Below are positions 24,755 to 33,156 of a DNA stretch of 48,732 nucleotides, in pieces. Under the pieces are notes generated by a model. The model had not been told where the DNA came from, did no database searches, and saw nothing but the letters and a program-made list of their open reading frames with translations. The first letter of the stretch is position 1. The number at the start of each line of letters is the position of its first letter. Where the stretch lies: the NCBI GenBank assembly GCA_944349545.1, contig CALVNG010000010.1:1-48732 (forward strand). The letters run 5' to 3'. A program made the position numbers and the translations under genes. This DNA is from an uncultured Eubacteriales bacterium (lineage in GTDB: Bacteria > Bacillota > Clostridia > Christensenellales > Aristaeellaceae).

Positions 24755-25813
24755 TTACTTGCCGGTGTACACAGCATAGGGGATGACGACCTTCCAGCCG
24801 TCCTCAACGGTGAAGTTCTCGTTGAGGCCCTCATACATGTCCTTTCCGGCGATCATGTTGGCGGCGATGGTGGCGATGGCTTCGGCCATGCCATCGGCAT
24901 CCTGCTTGATGGTGCCGGCCATGGTGCCCGCGTCGATGGCGGCCACGGCGTCAGCGGTGGCGTCCACGCCGAAGACGGGGATGGTGGTGGTGCCTTCGCC
25001 GTTGTTGTAGCCGGCCTGCTGCAGCGCCTGCATGGCGCCCAGGGCCATCTCGTCGTTGTTGGCGATGACCAGCTCAACCATGTTGCCCGCATCCAGGTTG
25101 TACTGGGCCAGGATGGTGGTCATGTAGTCCTGCGCGACCTGACGGCTCCAGGTGCCGGCCTGGTCCACGAGGTACTTCTGGGCGTTGCTCTCGTCGTAGA
25201 ACTTGAGGGCGGGCTTGCCGGCGGCGACCAGCTTGGCATCGGCGTTCTCCTGGCCGTACTTGGTGCGCGCGATGGCCTCCTGGTTGTCCTCCTGGCCCTT
25301 GAACATGACATAGCTGATGACGCCGTCGCCGTTGAGGTCATAGGCGTCGTAGTTGGCCAGCAGGTAATCGCCGATCATGTCGCCCTGCATGATGCCGGCC
25401 TGCTCGTAGTTGGTGCCCACGAAGCAGCAAGTGTCATAGCTCTTGACCACGTCGGCAGACACGGAGCGGTTGAAGAACAGCAGGGGGATCCCGGCGGCCT
25501 TGGCCTGATCCACCACGTTCTGAGCAATGCCGTCCGCGCCGGTCTCAACGATGTTGACGGCCAGCAGGTCGGTGCCGGTGGCGATGGCGGTGGTGATCTG
25601 GTCGGTCTGAGTGGTCTGGGTGGCGTTGCCGTCCTGATCCACATAGCTGATGCCGGCGGCATCCAGCTTGGCGTTGAGCGCGGTGCGCACGCTGGCAAGG
25701 TAGGTGTCGCTCATGGTGTACCAGAAGACCTGAGCGTTACCTTCGGCCAGCGCGACGCTGCCCATGCCCAGAACCATGGTCAGAGCCAGAACCAGAGCAA
25801 GAATCTTTTTCAT
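24755..25813 (-). CDS. mglB: Galactose/glucose-type solute-binding protein with calcium loop
   Basis: 352 residues. Signal peptide 1-23 ends Ala-Leu-Ala; there is no lipobox cysteine. The fold is a sugar-binding periplasmic-binding protein I. The EF-hand-like loop Asp-Leu-Asn-Gly-Asp-Gly at 159-164 is the calcium site diagnostic of MglB (E. coli has a loop at about 134-142), and Phe-Gly-Val-Asp-Ala-Thr follows near the hinge. Together with mglA and mglC this fixes a galactose/glucose-type importer. Start ATG at 25813 with AAAGGAG ten nt upstream. Promoter and operator candidates are at 25851-25920. Confidence 0.9.
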   Translation of the reverse strand: MKKILALVLALTMVLGMGSVALAEGNAQVFWYTMSDTYLASVRTALNAKLDAAGISYVDQDGNATQTTQTDQITTAIATGTDLLAVNIVETGADGIAQNVVDQAKAAGIPLLFFNRSVSADVVKSYDTCCFVGTNYEQAGIMQGDMIGDYLLANYDAYDLNGDGVISYVMFKGQEDNQEAIARTKYGQENADAKLVAAGKPALKFYDESNAQKYLVDQAGTWSRQVAQDYMTTILAQYNLDAGNMVELVIANNDEMALGAMQALQQAGYNNGEGTTTIPVFGVDATADAVAAIDAGTMAGTIKQDADGMAEAIATIAANMIAGKDMYEGLNENFTVEDGWKVVIPYAVYTGK

Positions 25814-25850
25814 GGGAATCAAACTCCTTTGCTGTATTGAATTTATTTTC

Positions 25851-25920
25851 TCGCGGCACGCCGCGATCAAATCCGTTAACGTTGTGCATTTATTATATCG
25901 GATGAATGTGACAAAAGCAA
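25851..25920 (-). promoter_or_regulatory. mgl promoter with downstream operator candidates
   Basis: On the minus strand TTGCTT (25915-25920) and TATAAT (25892-25897) are 17 bp apart. Just after the predicted transcription start lies GTTAACGTT, and further down a palindrome TCGCGGC-AC-GCCGCGA (25851-25866). Either could bind a LacI-type sugar repressor. The rest of the 25814-26127 interval holds only the terminator of the next gene. Confidence 0.6.
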
Positions 25921-26054
25921 GACGCTATGGAAAAACTTCAAAAAAAGAACGCAATATGCCATCATCCGAACATTCCTTCCAAAATAAACCGGAAGCCGCA
26001 CAAGAGAAGCATTTATTGTATAAACGGAAAAAGGGGGTTTGAAACGCGATAGAT

Positions 26055-26107
26055 AAAAAAACCTCCGGGCAGCCTGAGCAGATGAAATGCTCAAGCCGAC
26101 CGGAAGC
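26055..26107 (-). terminator. Terminator after the ECF S-component gene
   Basis: On the minus strand a long two-part stem (CTTCCGG with CCGGAGG, and about ten inner pairs around TTTCATC) is followed by seven T residues. Confidence 0.85.
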
Positions 26108-26127
26108 CGTGTTGACGGTACAGAGAA

Positions 26128-26643
26128 TTACGGATGCATCACTTTGGGCTTTACGCGCCGCAAAAGGGGAATGAGCACGGCGCCCAGCGCCACGCCGCTG
26201 AGTCCCTGCACGAGATTGGGCGCGACCGCGCCCGCGGCGGCGGCCAGGCCGTAGCCCAGCAGCAGCCATTCCGTCACGAAGTATCCGGCCACCATGACCA
26301 GCTCAGCCACAGCCAGCAGCGCCACGGTCAGCCAGTAGGGGCGCTTTGCGCGCAGGGCGCCAACGGCCACGGCGGCCACCAGCCCCTTGATGACGAAGGT
26401 GGGCAGGATATAGAGCGTATAGCCGCCCAGCAGGTCCGCAAGCGCGCTGCCGATGGCGGCGGCGGGCACGCTGGCCCATCCCAGCAGGGACGCGCCCAGC
26501 AGGATGAAGCCGTCGCCCAGATGGATGTATCCCTGGGTGATGGAAACGGGCAGCTTAAAGAAGTAGGTAGCCACAAAGACCAACGCGGCCATCATGCCGC
26601 CAAAGGCCAGCTTCAGCGTTTGATCGCCGGAATTTTTGCGCAT
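26128..26643 (-). CDS. ECF transporter S component (vitamin/heterocycle-binding)
   Basis: 171 residues, five to six hydrophobic segments. The early Leu-Pro-Val-Ser-Ile-Thr-Gln-Gly-Tyr-Ile-His-Leu-Gly-Asp-Gly and Gly-Ala-Ser-Leu-Leu-Gly-Trp blocks are typical of the HmpT/ThiW-like ECF S family. S components bind a vitamin or precursor and share an energising module (EcfA1A2T) encoded elsewhere. The ligand is not evident. The ATG follows AGAGGG. It has its own terminator, so it is separately expressed from the ferritin-like gene upstream. Confidence 0.78.
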   Translation of the reverse strand: MRKNSGDQTLKLAFGGMMAALVFVATYFFKLPVSITQGYIHLGDGFILLGASLLGWASVPAAAIGSALADLLGGYTLYILPTFVIKGLVAAVAVGALRAKRPYWLTVALLAVAELVMVAGYFVTEWLLLGYGLAAAAGAVAPNLVQGLSGVALGAVLIPLLRRVKPKVMHP

Positions 26644-26740
26644 AAAATACAGCCCTCTTTATAAAGAGATGAGAAGCAACCTTCCTGTCATTTTGGATGG
26701 CGCGCCCGCCGAAGGCCCCCGCGCTTTGGGAAGGCCGGCT

Positions 26741-27202
26741 TCAGCCCTGGGACCGGAGATCGCTGAGATGGCGGTCCTCCTCGGCGGCGATGCGCTCCAG
26801 CGCCTCCTTCGCCTCGGGCGAGGTGGCCAGAGACGCAAACTCCCGGTACTTGCTGGCGGACAGCTCCTCGGCGAGCATCGCAAAGCGCAGCATGGCCTCC
26901 ACATCCTGCAGAAGCCCCGCCCGCGCCGCGCCCATGAGCCCGCCTTCAAAAAGGATGTTATCCGCCGCCGCAGCCAGCGCAACGCGCCGTTCCTGCGCAA
27001 TGCCGTCTTTGCCCCCCAGCGCCCGGAACTGCGCCAGATGCTCCTGCTCGTCGGCGCGCATCAGCGTCAGATGGTCATAGAGCGCCTCGTCCTGACGGCC
27101 CAGCTGCTCCATCAGGGAGAGCGCGCGGGTATACAGCTGTATGGCGGAGGATTCCATTTCACATGCCATGAAAAGGGCCTCCTGCGCGGTGGCGACCTGC
27201 AC
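26741..27202 (-). CDS. Ferritin-like (rubrerythrin-type) diiron protein
   Basis: 153 residues, all-helical. The diiron ligand pattern is visible: Glu15/Glu17 in the first helix, Asp-Glu-Gln-Glu-His at 51-55, Glu112/Glu113 in Ala-Glu-Glu-Leu, and Glu-Glu-Asp-Arg-His at 141-145. There is no C-terminal rubredoxin Cys pair, so it is a rubredoxin-less member. I chose GTG 27202, eight nt behind GGAAGGAG; the GTG at 27211 overlaps that site. It follows the DUF1858 gene by 37 bp and probably shares its transcript, consistent with a role in oxidative or redox stress. Confidence 0.78.
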   Translation of the reverse strand: MQVATAQEALFMACEMESSAIQLYTRALSLMEQLGRQDEALYDHLTLMRADEQEHLAQFRALGGKDGIAQERRVALAAAADNILFEGGLMGAARAGLLQDVEAMLRFAMLAEELSASKYREFASLATSPEAKEALERIAAEEDRHLSDLRSQG

Positions 27203-27239
27203 TTCGTTCACTCCTTCCGGACGGCGTGGCGGGATGGGA

Positions 27240-27440
27240 TCAGGCCTGCTGAAGGTATTCGTTGAGCTTTTTGACCAGCGCGTCGGGGTCGGAACCATGG
27301 GCGGCGCAGGCGTCGGCGATGGATTCGGCGGTGGCGTGCGGGCAGCCCAGGCAGTGCATGCCAAACTCCATGAAGATATGCGCGGTGCCGCGGTTGAGGC
27401 TGAGCACTTCGCCGATGGACATTTGCTTGGTAACGGTCAT
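27240..27440 (-). CDS. DUF1858 small redox-associated protein
   Basis: 66 residues with the DUF1858 pattern: Ile-Gly-Glu-Val-Leu, then Gly-Met-His-Cys-Leu-Gly-Cys-Pro with cysteines 30 and 33, and a C-terminal helix. The family resembles the N-terminal domain of ScdA-type proteins and is often next to hybrid-cluster or redox genes. The ATG at 27440 has AAGGAGG nine nt upstream. It is followed by the ferritin-like gene. Confidence 0.8.
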   Translation of the reverse strand: MTVTKQMSIGEVLSLNRGTAHIFMEFGMHCLGCPHATAESIADACAAHGSDPDALVKKLNEYLQQA

Positions 27441-27627
27441 CGGGGATTTCCTCCTTGTTTTCAATGCTTTGCGGTCCCCTGCGGGGACGTGGATATCTTA
27501 CCATCGGCGAAGGGGCTTGTCAATGTGGGGAAAGGATTGGACACCTCCGCAAATCTGTACTGGGAAAAGCCCGCCGCCTGTGATATACTGCGCAGGGGGG
27601 AGCGTTTTACAGAAAGAAGGTATTTTT

Positions 27628-28359
27628 ATGCCCAACGAACCCTTTGTATATGAAACCGCGCTGGATATGTGCTCGGTGGATTTTACCGGACACTGGCAGC
27701 CGGGCGCCATTTTCCGCGCCATGCAGGAGGCGGCGGACGGCCACTGCCACGTGCTGGACCTGACCTTTGAACATCTGCGCGAGCTGGGGGTGGCATGGGT
27801 GCTCAGCCGCGCGCATCTGCACATGGAGGATTATCCCATCCTGGGGCAGCGCGTAACGGTGCGTACCTGGCCCGGAAAGACCAAGCACATGTTCTTTCCG
27901 CGCTATTTCACCTTTGAGGTGGAAGGAAAGACGCTCGGATGCGCGTCCACGCTCTTTGTGCTGATGGACCTGGAAGAGCGGAAAATCGCCCCGGCCTCGC
28001 GGCTGGGAAAACCCATGCCCGAATTTGACATCCCGGCGCCGCTGCCCTTTCCCGGCAATCTGCGCGCGCTGGACGGCGCGGTGATGCGCCATGATTACCT
28101 GCCCGTCTATACCGATCTGGACATGAACCAGCATGTGAACAACACCCGCTATGTGGACTGGTTCATGAACCAGTTCCCCGTGGAAAAGCACCGCCGGCAA
28201 ATGCTGGGTGACCTGCTGGTGCATTACAACGCCGAGGTTATCCCGGAGGAGAAGCTGACCATGGAGGTGTGCGCGGCGCAGAACGCAAGCGTGCTGCGCG
28301 GCCTCAACGGGGATACCGTGTGCTTTGCCGTGGAGGGCACATGGCGCGACCGGCCCTGA
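27628..28359 (+). CDS. Acyl-ACP thioesterase
   Basis: 243 residues of the FatA/FatB-like family, two hot-dog folds. The active-site block Asp-Leu-Asp-Met-Asn-Gln-His-Val-Asn-Asn-Thr-Arg-Tyr near 165-177 matches the Asn/His of the catalytic set. It releases fatty acids from acyl carrier protein in the cytoplasm. The ATG at 27628 is preceded by AGAAAGAAGG. Single gene, with a TATACT hexamer at 27584-27589 but no clear -35 box. Confidence 0.88.
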   Translation: MPNEPFVYETALDMCSVDFTGHWQPGAIFRAMQEAADGHCHVLDLTFEHLRELGVAWVLSRAHLHMEDYPILGQRVTVRTWPGKTKHMFFPRYFTFEVEGKTLGCASTLFVLMDLEERKIAPASRLGKPMPEFDIPAPLPFPGNLRALDGAVMRHDYLPVYTDLDMNQHVNNTRYVDWFMNQFPVEKHRRQMLGDLLVHYNAEVIPEEKLTMEVCAAQNASVLRGLNGDTVCFAVEGTWRDRP

Positions 28360-28366
28360 ATCCCTA

Positions 28367-28395
28367 TTGCGAAGCGGTGAAAACCGTCGTATAAT
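28367..28395 (+). promoter_or_regulatory. Promoter of the ECF-sigma operon
   Basis: TTGCGA (28367-28372) and TATAAT (28390-28395) with a 17-bp spacer, 35 bp before the sigma-factor start. Confidence 0.7.
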
Positions 28396-28430
28396 GAAGC
28401 CATCACCACGCGCGGAAAGGAGATGCGCGC

Positions 28431-28955
28431 ATGAAACAACCCCATCGCCCGACGGCGGAAGCCTTCGAGCGCCTTTGCGCGCCCTATTCCGGCATGGTAT
28501 ACCGCCACTGCCTGCATATGCTGGGCAACCCGCATGAGGCCGAGGACGCGGCCCAGGAAAGCATGCTGCGCGCCTTTCGCGCCTTTGACGCCTTCCGGGG
28601 CGACGCGGTGGCCTCGTGGCTGTTTCGCATCGCGCACAATACGTGCCTGGACATCTTGAAGAGCGCGCGCGTCCGCCGCGAAAGCCTGACGCTGGACGAC
28701 CCGGAGCGCGCGGACCCCGCCGATCCGGAGCCCACGCCCGATGAAGTGTACCTTCACGACGCGGATGTCGGGCGCATGCGCAGTGCCGTGGCCTCGCTGC
28801 CTGAGGAGCAGCAGCTGCTCATCGGCCTGTTTTACGGGCAGCAGATGGGCTACGCTGAAATCGCGCGGGCCACGGGCCTTCGGGAGGGCACGGTCAAAAG
28901 CCGGCTGAGCCGCGCCCGGGCTGCGCTTGAGAAGAAGCTGGCAGCGTCGGAATAA
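28431..28955 (+). CDS. ECF-type RNA polymerase sigma factor
   Basis: 174 residues. Region 2 (about 12-80) has Gly-Asn-Pro-His-Glu-Ala-Glu-Asp-Ala-Ala-Gln-Glu-Ser, and region 4 (about 115-168) has Leu-Pro-Glu-Glu-Gln-Gln-Leu-Leu, Tyr-Ala-Glu-Ile-Ala-Arg-Ala-Thr-Gly and Gly-Thr-Val-Lys-Ser-Arg-Leu-Ser-Arg-Ala-Arg. The start ATG follows GGAAAGGAG. It is followed by a DUF4349 membrane protein and a SIMPL protein, the likely anti-sigma factor and envelope partner. The housekeeping-type promoter upstream suggests it is made constitutively and held inactive by that partner. Confidence 0.9.
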   Translation: MKQPHRPTAEAFERLCAPYSGMVYRHCLHMLGNPHEAEDAAQESMLRAFRAFDAFRGDAVASWLFRIAHNTCLDILKSARVRRESLTLDDPERADPADPEPTPDEVYLHDADVGRMRSAVASLPEEQQLLIGLFYGQQMGYAEIARATGLREGTVKSRLSRARAALEKKLAASE

Positions 28956-29011
28956 AACAGGGAACCTTTTCACATCACGCTCGTTTATTCCAAACGAAAG
29001 GAGGCACGCGC

Positions 29012-30157
29012 ATGCACCGGGACATGGAATCAAACAGCGCCTTGGAGCAGGCGCTCTGCCGCCTGTATCAGTCGGAAGAGCCGCCCGCCGGATTTGAAAC
29101 CGGCTGGCGCGCCGCCGTCAGACGGGAGGAGAGCAGGATGAAAATCGTGGAAAGAAGCGCAGGAAGGCCCCTTTGGCGGGCCATTGTGCCGGCGTGCGCG
29201 GCGCTGGTGCTGGTGGTGGGCAGCCTGTGGGCGGGCACGCTGGATCTGGAGGGCGCCGCCCCCTCGGAAAAGAGCGCGGCAACCGGCGCGGGATACGCCG
29301 ACAGCGCCTCCACCACCTCGTACAGCGCGTCCAACGCCATGATGGCGCGGTCCGCCGATACCGCGACCTATGACCTGTATGCGGCCGAGGAGAGCGGCGC
29401 GTCCACCGGCGGAACAAGTGCCGCGGATGCCGGAACGGAGGCGTCTGCCGGTCAGAAGCTGGTGCGCACCGCCAGCCTGACGCTGCGTACCACGGCCTTT
29501 GAGGCCGATCTGGAAAGCGTTCAGGCGCTGCTGGACAGCCTGGGCGGCTACGTGGAAAACCTCTACCAATACGGCGACGTGGCAAGCGGCGATACGCGCA
29601 CCGCGAGCCTTAGCGTGCGCGTGCCGTCGGAAAACCTGGATGCGTTCCTCTCCGGCGTGGAGGGCGTGGGACGGGTGACAGACCGCTCTGAAAGCGTTAC
29701 GGACATGACCGTGCAGTACACGGACAATCAGGCCCGACTGGATACCCTGTACGCCAAGATGGAGCGTCTCAACCAGCTGATGGCGCAGGCGCAGGAGGTT
29801 TCGGACCTGATCGAGCTGGAAAGCGCCATCGCCGATACGCAGTACGAGATCGAACGCTACGAAACCTCGCAGCGCAGCATCGACCGCCGCGTGGACATGA
29901 GCGCCGTGAGCGTGACCTTGCTGGAGGATACCCCCGCCCAAAGCGCGACGGCGGAGGACGTCGGCCTGGGCGAGCGCCTCGGCGCCGCGCTGAACGCTTC
30001 GCTGAGGTGGCTGGGCGGCTTCCTTCGCAATATGCTGGTGTTTGTCACGATGATTCTGCCTGTGGCCGTACCCGTAGCCGCAATCGCGGCGGCGGCGTGG
30101 CTGATCGTGCGCCGTCGGCGCTCCCGCTCCCCAAAGGATGATTCCAAGGAGGAATGA
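29012..30157 (+). CDS. DUF4349 membrane protein, probable anti-sigma factor
   Basis: 381 residues. Residues 1-52 are a hydrophilic cytoplasmic head, 55-75 a membrane helix, then a long outside region with an Ala/Ser/Thr-rich linker and the DUF4349 domain (Leu-Val-Arg-Thr-Ala-Ser-Leu-Thr-Leu-Arg-Thr, Ser-Leu-Gly-Gly-Tyr-Val-Glu-Asn, then a coiled-coil-like helix pair). A second membrane segment lies near 335-368, with a basic tail. There is no Cys/His zinc-anti-sigma motif in the head. Position directly after the ECF sigma gene suggests the head holds the sigma factor, which is inference. Start ATG at 29012 with AAAGGAGG upstream; gene ends 3 bp before the SIMPL gene. Confidence 0.78.
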   Translation: MHRDMESNSALEQALCRLYQSEEPPAGFETGWRAAVRREESRMKIVERSAGRPLWRAIVPACAALVLVVGSLWAGTLDLEGAAPSEKSAATGAGYADSASTTSYSASNAMMARSADTATYDLYAAEESGASTGGTSAADAGTEASAGQKLVRTASLTLRTTAFEADLESVQALLDSLGGYVENLYQYGDVASGDTRTASLSVRVPSENLDAFLSGVEGVGRVTDRSESVTDMTVQYTDNQARLDTLYAKMERLNQLMAQAQEVSDLIELESAIADTQYEIERYETSQRSIDRRVDMSAVSVTLLEDTPAQSATAEDVGLGERLGAALNASLRWLGGFLRNMLVFVTMILPVAVPVAAIAAAAWLIVRRRRSRSPKDDSKEE

Positions 30158-30160
30158 CCC

Positions 30161-30886
30161 ATGAAACGGCTGTCCATCCTGCTGGCTGCAATGCTGCTGA
30201 TCGCGTCCGCCGGGCAGGCGGAGACGCTTGAGCCCGTCGTCACGCCCGCGGCGGAGCTGACGGAGGCGCTGGAAACCACCATCCGCGCTACGGGCACGGA
30301 GAGCGTGCCGCTGCCGGCGGATATCGTGGTGCTTACGCTGTGCGTGCAGGGCTCCGGCGACAACGTGACCACCGCGCAGGACAAGGCGGAGCAGGTGATG
30401 CAGAGCCTCCGCGACGCGCTGGCGCAGATGGGCATTCCCGAGCATGACGCACAGACCGCCTACTATGGCGTGGAAACGGTGTACAACTATCAGTACTCCA
30501 AGCTGGGAGAAAAGGAGACAGCCTCCGGCTATACCGTATCCATCGACCTGTCGGTCAGGCTGGACGATCCGGCGCGCGTGGGCGAGGTGATTGACGCGGC
30601 CATCCGCACCGGCGCGCAGAACAGCTACGGCCTGGCCTACGAAAGCTCGGAAACAAAGAGCGCCTATTTCCAGGCGCTGGACGCCGCCACCGCCGACGCC
30701 ATGGCGCAGGCAAAGGTGCTGGCGGAGGCGTCCGGGCTGCAGCTGGACCAGCTGGCGAGCGTGACCGAGGTGCAAAGCGACGAATCGACCGTCATGGCCA
30801 CGAGCGTCAGCGCCGAAACGCCCGTGCATCCGCACCTGTCCGTCACCGCGACGGTGGAGGTGTGCTACACGGCAACCCATCCCTGA
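30161..30886 (+). CDS. SIMPL-domain (DUF541) secreted protein
   Basis: 241 residues. Signal peptide 1-20 ends Gln-Ala. The rest is a SIMPL domain: Ile-Arg-Ala-Thr-Gly-Thr-Glu, Pro-Ala-Asp-Ile-Val-Val-Leu-Thr, Thr-Ala-Gln-Asp-Lys-Ala, and Tyr-Thr-Val-Ser-Ile-Asp-Leu. Family members sit in the cell envelope and are often linked to stress; their role is poorly known. No membrane helix besides the signal. Its position behind the DUF4349 gene makes it part of the same transcript. Confidence 0.85.
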   Translation: MKRLSILLAAMLLIASAGQAETLEPVVTPAAELTEALETTIRATGTESVPLPADIVVLTLCVQGSGDNVTTAQDKAEQVMQSLRDALAQMGIPEHDAQTAYYGVETVYNYQYSKLGEKETASGYTVSIDLSVRLDDPARVGEVIDAAIRTGAQNSYGLAYESSETKSAYFQALDAATADAMAQAKVLAEASGLQLDQLASVTEVQSDESTVMATSVSAETPVHPHLSVTATVEVCYTATHP

Positions 30887-30900
30887 ACGCACTAAACCAC

Positions 30901-30929
30901 GCGCCCGGCGGCAGATGGCCGCCGGGCGC
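30901..30929 (+). terminator. Hairpin terminator after the sigma-factor operon
   Basis: A 12-bp G/C stem (GCGCCCGGCGGC with its complement) around a short loop, followed by a weak CTTTCT tail. Confidence 0.6.
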
Positions 30930-30942
30930 GTGCGCTTTCTGG

Positions 30943-30971
30943 TGGTCAAACGGGGGCGCGTGTGGTATACT
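30943..30971 (+). promoter_or_regulatory. dapF-dapL promoter
   Basis: TGGTCA (30943-30948) and TATACT (30966-30971) with a 17-bp spacer, 30 bp before dapF. Confidence 0.6.
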
Positions 30972-31001
30972 AGGCGGGAAAGCAGGAAAGGCGGTGGGGG
31001 C

Positions 31002-31841
31002 ATGCGCTTTACCAAGATGGAGGGCGCCGGAAACGATTATCTCTACATCAACGGCTTTGAGGAGCAGGTGTCCGACCCGGCGGCCCTGAGCGTCCGGATG
31101 AGCCGACAGCACTTCGGCTGCGGATCGGATGGGCTGATTCTGATTCTGCCCAGCGAGATCGCGGATTTCCGGATGCGCATGTTCAATAATGACGGCAGCG
31201 AAAGCGGCATGTGCGGCAACGGCATCCGCTGCGTGGCCAAGTACTGTCACGACCGTGGCCTGACGGACAAAACCGAGTTCACCGTGGAATCCGGCGGGGA
31301 GATCAAGCTGCTCCGCCTGACGCTCGCCCCGGACGGAACCACCCGGAGCGTGCGCGTGGACATGGGCGCTCCGCAGCTGGATGGCGCGAAAATTCCTTCC
31401 ACCGCCGTGGGATGCCCGGTCATCGGCCATCCGGTGAAGGCGGGGGAACGGACCTACGCCCTCACGCTGGTCAACATGGGCAACCCTCACGCCGTATGCT
31501 TTGTGGAGGACCCGGATGCCGCCCCGGTCACGACGGACGGGCCGGTGCTGGAGCATCATGCGGATTTCCCGGAGCGCATCAACGTGGAGTTTGTGAAGGT
31601 GGAGGACCGCGAACACCTGCGCATGCGCGTGTGGGAGCGCGGCACGGGCGAGACGCTGGCCTGCGGCACGGGCGCGTGCGCGGCGGCGGTGGCGGCGTGC
31701 CTCAACGGCCTGTGCGGCCGGAGCGTGGCGGTGACGCTGCCCGGCGGCACGCTCCAAATCGAATGGAGCGAGGACGACGAACATGTGTACCTGACCGGAC
31801 CCGCTACCTTCGTATATGACGGCGTATGGCTTCAAAAGTAA
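31002..31841 (+). CDS. dapF: Diaminopimelate epimerase
   Basis: 279 residues. DapF converts LL- to meso-diaminopimelate for lysine and peptidoglycan. Catalytic cysteines are Cys71 in Gly-Met-Cys-Gly-Asn-Gly and Cys221 in Ala-Cys-Gly-Thr-Gly-Ala. The N-terminus Met-Glu-Gly-Ala-Gly-Asn-Asp-Tyr is the usual start, which fixes the ATG at 31002 behind GGCGGTGGGGG. It is 18 bp before dapL, giving consecutive steps of one pathway. Confidence 0.95.
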   Translation: MRFTKMEGAGNDYLYINGFEEQVSDPAALSVRMSRQHFGCGSDGLILILPSEIADFRMRMFNNDGSESGMCGNGIRCVAKYCHDRGLTDKTEFTVESGGEIKLLRLTLAPDGTTRSVRVDMGAPQLDGAKIPSTAVGCPVIGHPVKAGERTYALTLVNMGNPHAVCFVEDPDAAPVTTDGPVLEHHADFPERINVEFVKVEDREHLRMRVWERGTGETLACGTGACAAAVAACLNGLCGRSVAVTLPGGTLQIEWSEDDEHVYLTGPATFVYDGVWLQK

Positions 31842-31859
31842 GAGAGGATGGAGAAAAGC

Positions 31860-33083
31860 ATGCTCAAGGTCAATCCCAACTATGAAAAGCTGCCCGGCAG
31901 CTACCTGTTTGCCGAGATCGCCCGCCGGGTGAAGGAATATACGCAGGCCAACCCTGGCGCCGACGTGATCCGCCTGGGCATCGGCGATGTGACGCGGCCG
32001 CTCGCCCCCGCCGTGGTGGAGGCGTTTGAGAAGGCGGCGCGGGAGATGGGCTGCGCGGAAACCTTCCACGGCTATGGCCCGGACTACGGCTATGACTTTC
32101 TGGTCAACGCCATCATTGAAAACGACTACCGCGCGCTGGGCGTGGAGGTGGCCTACGACGAGGTGTTCGTCTCCGACGGGGCCAAGTGCGACGTGAGCAA
32201 CGTGCAGGAGCTCTTCAGCGACGACGCGGTCGTCGCCGTGACCGACCCCGTCTACCCCGTGTATGTCGATTCCAACGCCATGGCGGGCCGCGCCGGGACC
32301 TATGTGGGCGACCGCTGGGACCGGCTGGTGTATTTGCCCTGCAACGCGGAAAACGGCTTCGTGCCGCCGCTGCCGGACCGTCCCGTGGACGTGATCTATC
32401 TGTGCTACCCCAACAACCCCACCGGCACCACGCTCACCCGGGAACAGCTGAAAGTTTTTGTGGACTACGCGAAACACAACGGCTGCATCATCGTCTACGA
32501 CGCGGCGTACAAGGCCTTTGTCACCACCGACGCCCCGCGCAGCATCTATGAGATCGAGGGCGCGAAGGACGTGGCCATCGAATGCTGCAGCTATTCCAAG
32601 ACCGCCGGATTCACCGGCACGCGCTGCGGCTGGATGGTCATTCCCCACGGCGTACACGGCCTGGGAGCAAACGGTCAGCCCGTGGAGCTCAACCAGATGT
32701 GGAAGCGCCGCATGGGCAGCAAGTTCAACGGCGTGAGCTATCCCGTGCAGCGCGCCGCCGCCGCCGTCTATACCCCGGATGGCATGGCCCAGTGCATGGA
32801 GACCATCCGCTACTACCTGCGCAACGCCGCCATCATCCGCGAGGGACTCGTCCGGGCCGGCTATGAGGTCTACGGCGGCGTGGACGCACCCTATGTGTGG
32901 ATGCGCACGCCCGCGGGCATGGACAGCTGGACCTTCTTTGACCGTCTGCTGCAGGGGGCCAACGTGGTCGGCACCCCCGGCGCGGGCTTCGGCCCCTGCG
33001 GCGAGGGCTATTTCCGCCTGACGGCATTCAACACGCTGGAAAAGACGCAGGAGGCGCTTGCACGCATTCAGCGCGGCTTCTGA
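31860..33083 (+). CDS. dapL: LL-diaminopimelate aminotransferase
   Basis: 407 residues. DapL transfers an amino group from glutamate to tetrahydrodipicolinate, giving LL-diaminopimelate in one step without acylated intermediates. It is a class I PLP aminotransferase; Lys247 in Ser-Tyr-Ser-Lys-Thr-Ala-Gly-Phe-Thr-Gly should bind PLP, and Tyr-Pro-Asn-Asn-Pro-Thr-Gly-Thr is the conserved binding block. The N-terminal Asn-Tyr-Glu-Lys-Leu-Pro-Gly-Ser-Tyr-Leu-Phe is DapL-specific. I prefer ATG 31860 (GGAG six nt upstream) over the ATG at 31848. Confidence 0.95.
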   Translation: MLKVNPNYEKLPGSYLFAEIARRVKEYTQANPGADVIRLGIGDVTRPLAPAVVEAFEKAAREMGCAETFHGYGPDYGYDFLVNAIIENDYRALGVEVAYDEVFVSDGAKCDVSNVQELFSDDAVVAVTDPVYPVYVDSNAMAGRAGTYVGDRWDRLVYLPCNAENGFVPPLPDRPVDVIYLCYPNNPTGTTLTREQLKVFVDYAKHNGCIIVYDAAYKAFVTTDAPRSIYEIEGAKDVAIECCSYSKTAGFTGTRCGWMVIPHGVHGLGANGQPVELNQMWKRRMGSKFNGVSYPVQRAAAAVYTPDGMAQCMETIRYYLRNAAIIREGLVRAGYEVYGGVDAPYVWMRTPAGMDSWTFFDRLLQGANVVGTPGAGFGPCGEGYFRLTAFNTLEKTQEALARIQRGF

Positions 33084-33089
33084 TTGAGC

Positions 33090-33123
33090 ACGTGCGCGGC
33101 CGGACGGGCCGCGCACGTTTTTT
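33090..33123 (+). terminator. Terminator after dapL
   Basis: A perfect 12-bp stem (33090-33101 with 33107-33118) and a run of six T. Confidence 0.92.
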
Positions 33124-33156
33124 GCGGGGGGCTGCCCCTACGCAGAGGAGGATGAA

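Noticed and set aside
30843-33116. 757-codon minus-strand open frame across dapF and dapL
   Set aside because: It is antisense to two well-defined genes and has no recognisable domain.
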